Source: Acetobacterium wieringae
GTDB taxonomy: Bacteria > Bacillota > Clostridia > Eubacteriales > Eubacteriaceae
Length of the DNA: 64,000 nucleotides
Reading direction: 5' to 3'
NCBI RefSeq assembly: GCF_001766835.1
Contig: NZ_LKEU01000031.1
Span: 62,001-126,000 of the forward strand
Made by a program: the position numbers and the translations under genes. Positions 8,091-17,916 of this stretch are shown here, piece after piece. The notes beneath the pieces are model-generated. The model saw only the letters and a program-made list of their open reading frames with translations. It did no database searches and was not told where the DNA came from. How positions within the stretch are numbered: position 1 is the stretch's first letter; each line of letters opens with the position of its first letter.

Positions 8091-10472
8091 TTACTCACGG
8101 AGTTGGGCATCAAATGCCTGTTTCAATTCACCGAGAATCTGGTCGATAACCGGGTTAATGTCATTGTCGGTCAGGGTTCGTTCGTGGTGCCGGAAGTTTA
8201 AGGCATAGGCCAGACTCTTATAACCAGCCGGAATTTGAGCCCCGGTATAGACGTCAAACAACTCAATGCTTTCAAGGATTTCGCCGCTGTTTTTACGGAT
8301 AATCGCTGCGATTGCTGCCGCCGGGATCTCGTCTTTGATTAAAATAGCCAAATCGCGATTAGAAGCCGGGAATTTTGGCAGGTCAGTAAATTTATTATCC
8401 AGAGTGGCGCATTCAAAAAGCTCGTCAAAGGATAGCTGACAAACATAACACCGTTTCGGTAGTTCATAATGCTTGACAACCATCGGATGAATCTCACCGA
8501 TTTCACCGAGTTTAACGCCAGCTACAAAAATTTCCGCTTTACGTCCGGGATGAAGGAAGTCCGATCCCCCGGCAACAAACTCCGGATCGTTGATTCCGGA
8601 ATGCGTGAGCAGCAGCTCAACCACGCCTTTTAATTTAAAATAATCACCGCTGCCGTAGGCGCTGATGGCCAGTTTTTTTGCTTCAATCGGCAATTCCCCT
8701 GGCTTGGTGTTTTTGCGATAGGTATTGGACAATTCAAAAAAACGGCCAGCCGGATTTTTGCGATTATAATTTAGCGAAATCACTTCCAGCTGATGGCCTA
8801 CGAGGGTATGGCGCATAATGCTGTTTTCTTCCCCCAGCGGGTTAATCAGTGGAATCAGGTTATCCTCAAGCTGCGTATTCAGTCCGTGGAGACGCTTTTC
8901 GCTGGTAAAGGAGGATGTCAGGGTTTCATAATACCCCTGACCCACCAGAATATTTTTCAGGCTGTCTTCAAATTTCTGCACCGGGGTTTTACCGCCAACC
9001 ATGGTTTCGCCACCCATAATGGTACCAGGGATGCGGTCATAACCAAAAATCCTTACCACTTCCTCGGCCAGATCTTCTTTGAGCGCAATGTCCATCCGAT
9101 AGCTGGGCACTTCAACTTCCAGAACGGCATCGCTTATTTTTTTCACCGTAAAGAATAACCGGGTCAGCATGCTTGAAACTTCCTCAACAGTCAAAGAAAT
9201 CCCCACAAACGCATTAAACCAATTAACATCAAGGGCAACTTTTTTTAATTCCGTCACCTGAGGGTAAACATCAATCATCCCTTCGATTACATCACAGGCG
9301 CCAATATCCAGCAGCAGCTGGGTCGCCCGCAATGCTGCCACTGCGGCTAATTCCGGATCAACACCCTTTTCAAACCGGGATGAGGCTTCGGTTCGCAGGC
9401 CCAGTTGCTTAGCCGTTAGACGTACACTGCCTTTGTTAAAATTAGCCGATTCCAGAACAATCAGACTGGTTTTATCGGTGATTTCTGAGTTTTCACCGCC
9501 CATGACTCCGGCAATGGCCACTGGAGCCTTGCCATTGGTGATCATCAGCATCGATTCATCAATTTCCCGCTCTTTATCGTCTAAGGTGACCATCTTCTTA
9601 TCGGCAGTGGTTGTAACCACAATTTCCTGTGACTTAAGGCTGTGGTAATCAAAAGCATGGAGCGGTTGGCCCAGCTCCAGCATCACGTAGTTGGTGACGT
9701 CAACAATATTGTTGATTGGCCGCACCCCACTGTTTAGCAGCTTTTTCTGCATCCACAGCGGTGAGTCTTCTATTTTCTTGACTTTGAGCATCTTGGCGAC
9801 ATATCGGGGGCAGGCAGAATCTTCAATACGTACGGCCAAATAGTCGGCGATTTCATCAGCACTTTCTGCGGTGGCGTCATAAACTGGTACTTCAGCCATT
9901 GGCAGATCCAGGGTTGCTGCCGCTTCCCGGGCGATCCCCACAATCGATTGGCAATCCGATCGGTTAGCCGTCAGTTCCACATCGATGATCACGTCATCAA
10001 GCCACAAAAGTTCCCGGGCATCCATTCCCAGCGGCGTATTTTCCGGCAGAATCAGAATCCCTTCCATGATTTCTTTAGAAAATAAATCGGTGTTCATTCC
10101 CAGTTCTTCAATCGAGCAGAACATCCCATAGGAAAGCAATCCCCGAAAATCATTGGTGCCGATTTTGGTACCATTGGCAATTACCGCACCATCAATGGCC
10201 ACCGGAACAATGGCACCTTCAAAGACATTCTTGGCCGCAGTGACAATCACCCGTTGGTCAGTTCCCATATCCACGGTACAGACGGTCAGCTTATCCGCAT
10301 TGGGATGGGCTTCAATTTTGGTAATTTGTCCGGTAAAGATATTAACCACATTTTCTGAAACAACCGTTAGGGTTTCCACCTTTGTCCCGGACATCGTCAG
10401 AGCCTCCCCAAAATCAAACGGTGCCATTTTTATATCAACAAATTCTTTTAACCAATTCAGTGAAACGAGCAT
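8091..10472 (-). CDS. pheT: Phenylalanyl-tRNA synthetase beta subunit
   Basis: This is the beta chain of the (alpha-beta)2 enzyme that charges tRNA-Phe. At 793 residues it is full length. It has an N-terminal tRNA-binding EMAP-like domain (ITKIEAHPNADKLTVCTVD), B3/B4 editing domains (RYVAKMLKV... NNIVDVTNYVMLELGQPLHAFD), a B5 domain and a C-terminal ferredoxin-fold anticodon-binding domain (FPASNRDLAILI). It follows pheS by 13 bp, and the pair is under the T-box leader upstream of pheS. Confidence 0.97.
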   Translation of the reverse strand: MLVSLNWLKEFVDIKMAPFDFGEALTMSGTKVETLTVVSENVVNIFTGQITKIEAHPNADKLTVCTVDMGTDQRVIVTAAKNVFEGAIVPVAIDGAVIANGTKIGTNDFRGLLSYGMFCSIEELGMNTDLFSKEIMEGILILPENTPLGMDARELLWLDDVIIDVELTANRSDCQSIVGIAREAAATLDLPMAEVPVYDATAESADEIADYLAVRIEDSACPRYVAKMLKVKKIEDSPLWMQKKLLNSGVRPINNIVDVTNYVMLELGQPLHAFDYHSLKSQEIVVTTTADKKMVTLDDKEREIDESMLMITNGKAPVAIAGVMGGENSEITDKTSLIVLESANFNKGSVRLTAKQLGLRTEASSRFEKGVDPELAAVAALRATQLLLDIGACDVIEGMIDVYPQVTELKKVALDVNWFNAFVGISLTVEEVSSMLTRLFFTVKKISDAVLEVEVPSYRMDIALKEDLAEEVVRIFGYDRIPGTIMGGETMVGGKTPVQKFEDSLKNILVGQGYYETLTSSFTSEKRLHGLNTQLEDNLIPLINPLGEENSIMRHTLVGHQLEVISLNYNRKNPAGRFFELSNTYRKNTKPGELPIEAKKLAISAYGSGDYFKLKGVVELLLTHSGINDPEFVAGGSDFLHPGRKAEIFVAGVKLGEIGEIHPMVVKHYELPKRCYVCQLSFDELFECATLDNKFTDLPKFPASNRDLAILIKDEIPAAAIAAIIRKNSGEILESIELFDVYTGAQIPAGYKSLAYALNFRHHERTLTDNDINPVIDQILGELKQAFDAQLRE

Positions 10473-10485
10473 AATTGGGTTCCTC

Positions 10486-11508
10486 CTATTTAAATTGCGC
10501 TAAAAAACGCAGATCATTTTCAAACAATAAACGCAGATCGTTGATGCCATACTTGATCATTGTGATCCGGTCAAGGCCCATGCCAAAGGCAAAGCCGCTG
10601 TATTCATCCGGGTCAATGCCACAGAAGCGCAAAACATTCGGGTGAACCATTCCGCAACCGAGAATTTCAATCCAGCCGGTGTTGCTGCAAACCTTACAGC
10701 CAACGCCGCCGCATTTAAAGCAGGTTACATCCATCTCAGCGCTGGGCTCGGTAAAATAGAACTGGTGGGGGCGGAACTTGGTTTTCGTCTGTTCACCAAA
10801 GAGTTTCTTGGCAAATAAATCAAGGGTTCCTTTAAGATCGCTCATGGTGATGCCTTTATCAATCACCAATCCCTCCATCTGATGGAAGACTGGAGAATGG
10901 GTAGCGTCGATTTCATCAAAGCGATAAACCCGACCCGGTGAAATAATCCGCAGGGGTGGTTGCTGTTCTTCCATAACCCGAACTTGAACCGGTGAAGTCT
11001 GAGTTCTCAGCACGATATCATCCTGATAGTAAAAAGTGTCCTGGAGGTCTCTGGCCGAATGATCCTGAGGCACATTCAAATAGTCAAAATTATATTTTGC
11101 CCATTCAATCTCCGGACCTTCGGCAATGGAGAAGCCCATTCCCAGAAAGATTTCTTTTAAATCATTGATAATCGTAGTTAACGGATGCAGGTTTCCCGCC
11201 TGATGTTTTTGTCCAGGCAGGGACACATCGATACGTTCTTCTTTGATCTGCGCTTCAATTTCCTGTTGTTCCAGTAACTGTTTTTGCGCCATGATGTTAC
11301 TTTCAATTTCTTCCCGGATTTCATTGGCCAGCTTGCCAATGACCGGACGTTCCTCGTTGGAAAGCTTGCCCATTCCTTTTAGGGCAATGGTCAGTTCGCC
11401 TTTTTTACCCAGATACTTAATCCGGACATTATCCAGTGATTTCAGTTCGGTAACGGCACTTAGATCAGCTATACAGCGATCTCGTAATTGTTTGAGTTCT
11501 AGCTCCAT
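10486..11508 (-). CDS. pheS: Phenylalanyl-tRNA synthetase alpha subunit
   Basis: This 340-residue catalytic subunit has an N-terminal coiled coil (about 1-90) and then class II motifs. Motif 2 is visible near RVYRFDEIDATHSPVFHQMEGLVID and motif 3 near GFAFGMGLDRITMIKYGI. It contains an FRPHQFYFTEPSAEMDV stretch and a Cys cluster (CFKCGGVGCKVC). It forms an operon with pheT and is controlled by an upstream phenylalanine T-box. Confidence 0.97.
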   Translation of the reverse strand: MELELKQLRDRCIADLSAVTELKSLDNVRIKYLGKKGELTIALKGMGKLSNEERPVIGKLANEIREEIESNIMAQKQLLEQQEIEAQIKEERIDVSLPGQKHQAGNLHPLTTIINDLKEIFLGMGFSIAEGPEIEWAKYNFDYLNVPQDHSARDLQDTFYYQDDIVLRTQTSPVQVRVMEEQQPPLRIISPGRVYRFDEIDATHSPVFHQMEGLVIDKGITMSDLKGTLDLFAKKLFGEQTKTKFRPHQFYFTEPSAEMDVTCFKCGGVGCKVCSNTGWIEILGCGMVHPNVLRFCGIDPDEYSGFAFGMGLDRITMIKYGINDLRLLFENDLRFLAQFK

Positions 11509-11524
11509 TTCTTTCTCCTTATAA

Positions 11525-11770
11525 ATAAAAAAATCGTCCTCTCAAAAGGACGAAATCATTCCGCGGTACCACCTTAAATTAATACATAATTGTATTCACT
11601 TAAAATTTTAACGCAATTAACGTTAGCTGCTATCAATCATCAAAATTGGTTGATGCGGTTCACAGCTAAAACTCCAGAGGGAACTTCAATAAATTTAAAC
11701 ACAAAATCTCTCAGCCTGGGATTTTTTCTCTGTAAAGTCTCATCTTTATTTACTCGCTCTATCATTGTAG
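11525..11770 (-). promoter_or_regulatory. T-box leader (tRNA-Phe) of pheST
   Basis: On the minus strand the conserved AAGGTGGTACCGCG (about 11562-11576) pairs with the tRNA acceptor end. A terminator hairpin (CGTCCTTTT/AAAAGGACG type, 11532-11553) with a T run follows. Stem I shows the AG-rich bulge and a specifier loop whose codon reads TTC (Phe) at 11681-11683, matching the downstream genes. Confidence 0.9.
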
Positions 11771-11779
11771 ATAAGTTAT

Positions 11780-12598
11780 TTAATTATCTTTTACTTTGGT
11801 CTGGCATTCCTTAAAATCTCGAATCAGATCATACATGATGATACCTGCAGCCGTTGCCACATTCAGTGACTCCGCCTGACCCAAAATGGGAATTTTCAGT
11901 AACAGATCGCAGCATTCACTCATTTGCTTCGACATTCCCTGGGATTCATTCCCCATAACGATGGCAAATGAATCGTTGAGGGACTGGCGTTCCCATAAAC
12001 AACTGCCACTTAAGGAAGTACCGATGATCGTTACCTGCTGCTCTTTTAACTGCTTGACCGTATCAAGCAGCGAAACGACCTGATAAATCGGCAAGTGAAA
12101 GACCGAACCCATCGAACCCCGTAGTACCTTCTCATTGTAAATATCCGCTGTTTTAGCAGACGTCACCACACAGTCAAAACCTGCTGCATCGGCAGTACGA
12201 ATAATGGTACCAACATTGTAGGGATCCTGAACATCCTCCAGTAAAACCGTACGCTTGAAGGTTCCCGGTCGGCTATTAATTTTATGCAGTACCGCCATAA
12301 TTCCTTCGGGTTTTTGTAAACCGGACAGGCTTGCCAGAATCGTCGGACTGACGATTGCAATGGCAACTTTATTGTTCTCCAAAGTAACCAGACGATCCCT
12401 GACAGATGCGCCATTAATCTTTAGCCAAGTGCTGGTAATAAAGATCTGCTTAAACTGCAATTGATTTTTAACTGCTTCCAGAAAAAGCTTGGTGCCTTCG
12501 ATGGCAAAGGTACCTTCGGCGTCACGAAAGGATTTACTGCTGAGTTTACGCAGATACTTCAGTTGCTCATTATTTTTTGATGTAATTTCTGGAAACAT
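11780..12598 (-). CDS. TrmH/SpoU-family RNA 2'-O-methyltransferase
   Basis: This 272-residue SPOUT-class methyltransferase probably modifies a ribose in rRNA or tRNA. The N-terminal substrate-binding domain (about 1-95) precedes the knotted SAM domain, with LLEDVQDPYNVGTIIRTADAAGFD, IVMGNESQGMS and LKIPILGQAESLNVATAAGIIMYD, the three SpoU motifs. In many clostridia such a gene sits just upstream of pheST, as here. The precise target cannot be read from sequence. It ends inside the region where the T-box transcript starts. Confidence 0.88.
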   Translation of the reverse strand: MFPEITSKNNEQLKYLRKLSSKSFRDAEGTFAIEGTKLFLEAVKNQLQFKQIFITSTWLKINGASVRDRLVTLENNKVAIAIVSPTILASLSGLQKPEGIMAVLHKINSRPGTFKRTVLLEDVQDPYNVGTIIRTADAAGFDCVVTSAKTADIYNEKVLRGSMGSVFHLPIYQVVSLLDTVKQLKEQQVTIIGTSLSGSCLWERQSLNDSFAIVMGNESQGMSKQMSECCDLLLKIPILGQAESLNVATAAGIIMYDLIRDFKECQTKVKDN

Positions 12599-12600
12599 CG

Positions 12601-13269
12601 TTAATGGTCTTTTCGGGACAGTTTGTTAATCTCATTAATGGAGCGATTCTCCCCCATCACAATCAGTTTATCTCCGGCATGAATCACATCACTGGCCAAT
12701 GGCGAAGCATTTAAGACATCCAGACTCCGAATTGCAATTACATTTAAGCCATGTTTTTCCCGGAGGTTTAACTGTTCCAGGTTTTTTCCTTCCCAAATAT
12801 GAAGGGACTCCACCTCAACGATGGAATGATTGGTATCCAGCTCCAAAATATCGATAAAATCGCCGGAAAACAGATTATGCGCAACCCGCTCACCCATGTC
12901 CCGCTCTGGAGAAAATACTTTTTTGACCCCTAATTTAAGTAGCACCTTTTCGTGCTGGGCATTGTTGGCTTTTCCATAAATTTCATTGATTCCCAGTTCC
13001 TGAGCATTGACAATACCCATAATACTGCTGTTAATGTCTGAGGTAATGGAAACCACCACCGCATCGACATTCTTCAAGCCAATCGATTTCAGTGCATTAA
13101 TATCGGTCACATCCGCTTGCACCGCATAGGTTACCAAATTCGCAATGTTTTGAATTTTTTCTTCGTCATTATCGACGACAACAACATTACAGCCCAATTC
13201 GCTGAGGGTGATGGCCAGTGCTTCACCAAAACGCCCTAAACCAAGAACCGCAAACTGCTTTTCTTTCAA
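12601..13269 (-). CDS. ktrA: KtrA/TrkA-type K+ channel regulatory subunit
   Basis: This is a cytoplasmic RCK subunit that gates a potassium transporter in response to nucleotides. An RCK_N Rossmann domain shows GLGRFGEAL and VVVVDNDEEKIQN, and an RCK_C domain follows (LNLREKHGLNVIAIRS... IHAGDKLIVMGE). The 222-residue length fits KtrA. It is 14 bp downstream of the membrane subunit. No c-di-AMP riboswitch was seen upstream; RCK_C domains of KtrA are often direct c-di-AMP targets. Confidence 0.92.
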   Translation of the reverse strand: MKEKQFAVLGLGRFGEALAITLSELGCNVVVVDNDEEKIQNIANLVTYAVQADVTDINALKSIGLKNVDAVVVSITSDINSSIMGIVNAQELGINEIYGKANNAQHEKVLLKLGVKKVFSPERDMGERVAHNLFSGDFIDILELDTNHSIVEVESLHIWEGKNLEQLNLREKHGLNVIAIRSLDVLNASPLASDVIHAGDKLIVMGENRSINEINKLSRKDH

Positions 13270-13283
13270 TTAATACTCCTCCT

Positions 13284-14660
13284 CTAGCCAATCATAATGT
13301 TGCCTTCCGGCAATTTGAAATTTCCCACGTTTTCTCGGGCTCGCTTTTCACTGCGTGAAATCGCATAGGCTACCGTTAACGGACCCAGCCGGCCAACAAA
13401 CATGGTCAAACTGATGGCTATTTTCCCCGCTGTTGATAAATGAGGGGTTAAACCGGTTGTTAAGCCAACCGTACCAAATGCTGAAAGAACTTCAAAAACC
13501 ACCGTTTCAAAAGAAGCTTCAGGTTCAGTACATAATAACACAAAAATCATAAAGATGACAATACCCAATGCAATGACAATCACCGAAATGGACCGACGGA
13601 TTGCCGGGCCCATGATGCTACGCTTAAAGGCCACCACATCTTTTCGACCATGAAGAACGGAGACAACCGTCATCATAATAATCGCAAAGGTGGTGGTTTT
13701 AACGCCGCCACCGGTGGACCCCGGTGAAGCTCCGATAAACATAAACAGCATGGTTAAAAACAATGATGGTGTTGTTAAAGCGGCAATGTCAATGGTATTA
13801 TAACCAGCAGTTCTTGGTGTGATCGACTGGAAAGCGGCGGCCAGTAGTTTTTCGGGAAAAGAAAGCTTTCCCATCGTCATCGGATTATTGTATTCAAAAA
13901 CAAAAAAAAGCACAAAACCAATAATCAAAAGAACACCGGTGACTGTCAGGGCCAGCTTGGCATGCATAGTCATTTTTTCAAATTTTCGAATGTTAATGAT
14001 ATCACTGGTAACGGCAAATCCCAGCCCCCCCAGAATAATCAGCCCGCCAATCACAAAATTGACAATAAAATTACCGACATATTTTGTCAGGCTGGAGTAA
14101 TTCCCAAATAGATCAAAACCAGCATTACAAAAGGCAGAAATCGAATGAAAAAAGCTGAAGGCAGTGCCCCGCAAAAATCCATATTCCGGAATAAAAACCA
14201 GGGCCAACAATAATGCCCCAACTGTTTCAATGATCAGCGATGAAAAGAAAATGTACTTGGTGAATTTAACTACTCCGGAAAGTGAATCCATGTTCACTGA
14301 GGATTGAATCAGCAGACGATCCTTGATCGTAATCCGTTTTCCCGCCAGTACAAAAAACATTGTCGTCAATGACATGAAGCCCAGGCCACCGATCTGTATC
14401 AGTAAAATAATAACGACTTTCCCAAATACCGACCAAAAGGTGCCGGTGTCCACAACCACAAGCCCCGTTACGCATACTGCTGAGGTAGCCGTAAATAACG
14501 CATTAATAAAACCACCGCTGGTTCCTGATGCGCTGGCCATCGGCAAGGTCAACAAAATGGCTCCCAGTAGGATCACCAGTGCAAATCCATAAATCAGCAT
14601 TTCTGCCGGGGAACGTTGTCCCGCAAATTTTTTAAAGTTCCAGCGTATTTTTTCTGCCAT
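13284..14660 (-). CDS. ktrB: KtrB/TrkH-type K+ transporter membrane subunit
   Basis: This 458-residue integral membrane protein forms the ion-translocating subunit of a Ktr/Trk system, usually Na+-dependent K+ uptake in KtrB. Four repeats of two helices and a pore loop are visible, with filter-like segments at TSAVCVTGLVVVDTG, HSISAFCNAGFDLFG, SITPRTAGYNTID and LSAFGTVGLTTGLT. The C-terminus is short and basic, as in KtrB. It is transcribed with ktrA. Confidence 0.93.
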   Translation of the reverse strand: MAEKIRWNFKKFAGQRSPAEMLIYGFALVILLGAILLTLPMASASGTSGGFINALFTATSAVCVTGLVVVDTGTFWSVFGKVVIILLIQIGGLGFMSLTTMFFVLAGKRITIKDRLLIQSSVNMDSLSGVVKFTKYIFFSSLIIETVGALLLALVFIPEYGFLRGTAFSFFHSISAFCNAGFDLFGNYSSLTKYVGNFIVNFVIGGLIILGGLGFAVTSDIINIRKFEKMTMHAKLALTVTGVLLIIGFVLFFVFEYNNPMTMGKLSFPEKLLAAAFQSITPRTAGYNTIDIAALTTPSLFLTMLFMFIGASPGSTGGGVKTTTFAIIMMTVVSVLHGRKDVVAFKRSIMGPAIRRSISVIVIALGIVIFMIFVLLCTEPEASFETVVFEVLSAFGTVGLTTGLTPHLSTAGKIAISLTMFVGRLGPLTVAYAISRSEKRARENVGNFKLPEGNIMIG

Positions 14661-14745
14661 GATTCGATTCCTGCCTTAAATATTTAATAACCATACCTAT
14701 TCTAACACGACACAATAAAAAAGCAAGAATAATATCCATAAAAAA

Positions 14746-14779
14746 AACTTCTCAAGCATGGATAATCCGTTGAGAAGTT
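14746..14779 (-). terminator. Intrinsic terminator after rplT
   Basis: AACTTCTCAA (14746-14755) pairs with TTGAGAAGTT (14770-14779). On the minus strand it is followed by a T run, so it ends the infC-rpmI-rplT transcript. Confidence 0.85.
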
Positions 14780-14790
14780 TTTCATTACGA

Positions 14791-15144
14791 TTAGTTCATG
14801 TTCTTCTTTGATACTTCAACTAAGTCTTTAAAAGCATTACTGTCATTCATTGCCAGATCTGCTAAGATTTTACGGTCGATTTCAACACCTGCCTGTTTTA
14901 AACCAAACATGAATTTGCTGTAGCTTAAACCATGTATTCTGGCACCGGCATTGATTCGGGTGATCCATAATCTTCGGAAGTTTCGTTTCTTTTCTTTACG
15001 GCCAACATATGAAGATCTGAGTGCTCGCATAACGGCTTCATTCGCTGATCGATATAACTTACTTTTAGCACCATAATAGCCTTTTGCAAGTTTTAGTACT
15101 TTTTTATGTTTCTTTTTGGCATTAACGCCTTTTTTAATTCGCAT
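14791..15144 (-). CDS. rplT: Ribosomal protein L20
   Basis: This 117-residue 50S assembly protein begins [20 protein letters not shown], with the typical basic N-terminal extension and [20 protein letters not shown] core. Last gene of the infC-rpmI-rplT operon. L20 is the usual feedback regulator of this operon. Confidence 0.98.
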   Translation of the reverse strand: MRIKKGVNAKKKHKKVLKLAKGYYGAKSKLYRSANEAVMRALRSSYVGRKEKKRNFRRLWITRINAGARIHGLSYSKFMFGLKQAGVEIDRKILADLAMNDSNAFKDLVEVSKKNMN

Positions 15145-15170
15145 TATCTATTTCCTCCTATCTTCAAATA

Positions 15171-15374
15171 TTATCTTTTTACGATTTTGATCATTTTCAT
15201 TACTACTTTAGCATCGCCAGGAGCTAAACCAGTTGCTTTTCTTAAATTTCTTTTTCGCTTGCTGCTCTTTTTGTTAAGAATATGACGTTTGAACGCTCTT
15301 GAACGTTTAATATAACCTGATTTTTTTATTTTAAAACGCTTTGCAGCACCACGGTGGGTTTTCATTTTTGGCAT
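15171..15374 (-). CDS. rpmI: Ribosomal protein L35
   Basis: This 67-residue 50S protein starts [15 protein letters not shown], and the start at 15374 follows GGAGGAAATAGTT. An upstream in-frame extension (MYREEEIV) overlaps the ribosome site and is rejected. It is Lys/Arg-rich throughout and sits in the standard infC-rpmI-rplT order. Confidence 0.97.
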   Translation of the reverse strand: MPKMKTHRGAAKRFKIKKSGYIKRSRAFKRHILNKKSSKRKRNLRKATGLAPGDAKVVMKMIKIVKR

Positions 15375-15469
15375 AACTATTTCCTCCTCCCTGTACAAGG
15401 TTTCATTTATAAAAAACTATATCTGAGAAACGAAAGTTTCACAATCAGATAGTCAATTAACAGTGTGAA

Positions 15470-15991
15470 TTACTTATCTTTTTTGGGGGCTAAATACATA
15501 ACCATGTTTCGGCCTTCAATTTTTGGTGCTTTTTCGACTACCGCCAGATCAGCAACCCGCTCAGCAAAATCCAGTAATACTTCTTTTCCCTGTTCGGTGT
15601 AAGCCATTTCACGGCCTCGGAAACGGATCGCCACCTTAACTCGACTGCCTTGCTCTAAAAACTTGATGCAATTTTTAATTTTAACATTAATATCATGCTC
15701 TTCAACTCGAACCGACATACGAATTTCTTTAATAACCACAGCTTTTTGATTTTTTTTGGCTTCTTTTAATCGTTGAATTTCTTCGTATCTAAACTTACCG
15801 TAGTCAAGAATCTTACAAACCGGCGGTTTTGCGTTTGGTGAAACTTTCACTAGATCCAAATTTTTTTCATCGGCTAATGCTTGAGCTTCTCTGGTATTCA
15901 TGACACCAAGCATTTCTCCAGTTTCGTCAATTACACGGATTTCGCGATCACGGATCTCGTTATTAATTTCGTGTTGAACATCTTTGCTAAT
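15470..15991 (-). CDS. infC: Translation initiation factor IF-3 (ATT start)
   Basis: IF-3 prevents premature subunit joining and proofreads initiation codons. From the first in-frame ATG (15913) the protein would be only 147 residues and would lack the start of the N-domain. The frame stays open upstream and reads SKDVQHEINNEIRDREIRVI after an ATT at 15989-15991, nine bases downstream of GGAGG. This gives 173 residues, the normal length. AUU starts are a known IF-3 autoregulatory device. The N-domain (ALADEKNLDLVKVSPNAKPPVCKI) and the C-domain are complete. Confidence 0.93.
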   Translation of the reverse strand: MSKDVQHEINNEIRDREIRVIDETGEMLGVMNTREAQALADEKNLDLVKVSPNAKPPVCKILDYGKFRYEEIQRLKEAKKNQKAVVIKEIRMSVRVEEHDINVKIKNCIKFLEQGSRVKVAIRFRGREMAYTEQGKEVLLDFAERVADLAVVEKAPKIEGRNMVMYLAPKKDK

Positions 15992-16011
15992 AGTAATATA
16001 CCTCCATATAA

Positions 16012-16130
16012 AAAAATTGCAGGTAGAGTTACTCCACCTGCAAAAAAATACTTACGAACAATGATTATGCGTTCATTCATATTTACCTATTTCCCTGAGA
16101 AATGAGGTGAGAAGTGTGTGTTCCTCTACT
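16012..16130 (-). promoter_or_regulatory. infC operon leader with terminator hairpin
   Basis: On the minus strand, GCAGGTGGAG...CTACCTGC (about 16019-16041) forms a strong stem followed by a T run, just before the infC ribosome site. A terminator inside the leader of infC-rpmI-rplT is the layout of the Firmicutes L20 autoregulatory leader. I could not verify the L20-binding fold by eye, so the class assignment is inference. Confidence 0.6.
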
Positions 16131-16179
16131 TTGTTACTCAGCTATTATATGCTTATTCAGATCGATTGTCAAGTTTTTT

Positions 16180-16974
16180 TTATGAAAGTAAAGCCCGGTC
16201 GTTGGCAAACTCTTCGCCACTGACCTGGCCAAAGCGTTTTAGTAGATCTTCAACTGTGAGACTCTGTTTTTCTTCACCACTGATATCTAAAATTACGTGG
16301 CCTTCATGCATCATAATCAAGCGATTCCCATGCTCAATGGCGTGGCGCATATTATGGGTGACCATCAGGGTGGTCAGATTCCCTTCGTGGACAAAACGGT
16401 CACTGAGTTTTAGAACCTTATCAGCCGTTTTGGGATCCAATGCCGCTGTATGTTCATCCAGCAATAGCAGTTTAGGTTTTTTCAGAGTTGCCATCAGTAG
16501 GGTCAAGGCCTGCCGCTGTCCACCAGAGAGCAGACCAACCTTAGCATGAAGACGATTCTCAAGCCCCAGATCCAGATGGCTCAGGTACTCTTTATAAATT
16601 TCACGTTCCTTATTGCTGATGCCCCAGCTAAGTGACCGGGTCTTACCGCGACGGTAGGCCAGGGCAAGGTTTTCTTCAATCCCCATATTACCGGCAGTAC
16701 CCATCATCGGATCCTGAAAAACCCGGCCGATAACGGCAGAGCGTTTATGTTCAGGCAGCTTGGTAACATCTTGTCCGTCTATCAGAATCGAACCCTTGTC
16801 AACACCAAAGACTCCCGCCACACAGTTAAGAAAAGTCGACTTGCCAGCACCGTTACCACCAATAACCGTGACAAAATCACCCTCGGCCAGGGATAGACTA
16901 AAATTGCGGAGGGCCACTTTTTCGTTGACCGTGCCAGCGTTAAATTTTTTTTCAATTTCATTGATTATTAGCAT
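16180..16974 (-). CDS. ABC transporter ATP-binding protein (aromatic amino acid importer type)
   Basis: This nucleotide-binding subunit has Walker A GGNGAGKST, signature LSGGQRQAL, Walker B LLLLDEHTAALD and a switch His (MVTHNM). I start it at the ATG 16974, downstream of GGAGG that overlaps the permease stop. A six-codon longer reading exists but places the ATG on the ribosome site. The 264-residue protein is transcribed with the permease and binding protein. The set resembles TrpXYZ/CPL-type importers. Confidence 0.9.
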   Translation of the reverse strand: MLIINEIEKKFNAGTVNEKVALRNFSLSLAEGDFVTVIGGNGAGKSTFLNCVAGVFGVDKGSILIDGQDVTKLPEHKRSAVIGRVFQDPMMGTAGNMGIEENLALAYRRGKTRSLSWGISNKEREIYKEYLSHLDLGLENRLHAKVGLLSGGQRQALTLLMATLKKPKLLLLDEHTAALDPKTADKVLKLSDRFVHEGNLTTLMVTHNMRHAIEHGNRLIMMHEGHVILDISGEEKQSLTVEDLLKRFGQVSGEEFANDRALLS

Positions 16975-16975
16975 T

Positions 16976-17872
16976 TTAGAGATCGCCTCCATTCATCGAT
17001 TTTTTAATGGGACGAAGATAGCTTTTAAAGACCGGCAGTGACAGCGCAATGGCCACAGTAATGGCGGTAAAGAGTTTTAAGTCGTTGGCTGGCATCCCCA
17101 TTTTTAATACCAGGGCGATGATAATCCGATAGGTAATGGCACCAAGGACGAGTGAAATCAGGCAATTGAAAAAATTTCGGGTGCCAAAAATAACTTCGCC
17201 AATGATAACCGAGGCTAACCCGATAACAATGGAGCCAATCCCCATTTGGATGTCCGCAAAGCTCTGGCTCTGGGCTATTAACGAACCCGAAAGAGCAACC
17301 AGTCCATTACTGATCACCAGGCCCAGAATAATCATATTATTGGTATTAATACCCTGAGCTCTGGCCATTTGCGGATTGTTCCCGGTAGCCCGGATGGCGC
17401 AACCGATTTCGGTTCCAAAAAACCAGTATAAAAGACCAACAATTGCCATCACACTGATAAATCCAAAAAGCATGACTGCATTGGTTGGGCTTAATCCCAG
17501 GTTCTCAAGCGGAGTAAAAACGGTGTCAATCCGCAGCAGCGACAGGTTGGCTTTGCCCATAATCCGGAGATTAACCGAATAAAGTGCAATCATCGTTAAA
17601 ATACCGGCCAGCAAGGCGGGTATTTTAAGTTTGGTATGCAAAATCCCCGTGACCAGTCCGGCCAGCATCCCGCCGACAAAGGCCAAACAGGTTGCGATGA
17701 ACGGATTCATCCCGTTAAAAATTGAAAAAGCTGCGATCGCAGCTCCCATGGCAATACTGCCTTCGACTGTTAAATCAGCAATATCGAGTATTCGGTAGGT
17801 GATATAAACGCCAATCGTCATGATCGCCCAGAGCAGGCCCAGCGATATTGCACCTAATAGTATCTCAAACAT
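16976..17872 (-). CDS. ABC transporter permease (branched-chain-type fold)
   Basis: This 298-residue integral membrane subunit has about eight to nine hydrophobic helices and the segment ADLTVEGSIAMGAAIAAFSI typical of the BPD_transp_2 permeases paired with DUF534-type binding proteins. It sits between the binding protein gene and the ATPase gene. A stem-loop in the upstream gap may reduce its expression relative to the binding protein. Confidence 0.9.
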   Translation of the reverse strand: MFEILLGAISLGLLWAIMTIGVYITYRILDIADLTVEGSIAMGAAIAAFSIFNGMNPFIATCLAFVGGMLAGLVTGILHTKLKIPALLAGILTMIALYSVNLRIMGKANLSLLRIDTVFTPLENLGLSPTNAVMLFGFISVMAIVGLLYWFFGTEIGCAIRATGNNPQMARAQGINTNNMIILGLVISNGLVALSGSLIAQSQSFADIQMGIGSIVIGLASVIIGEVIFGTRNFFNCLISLVLGAITYRIIIALVLKMGMPANDLKLFTAITVAIALSLPVFKSYLRPIKKSMNGGDL

Positions 17873-17916
17873 TATTCTGCCTCACTTCTTATCTATTGAT
17901 TATGTTGATTAATAAT

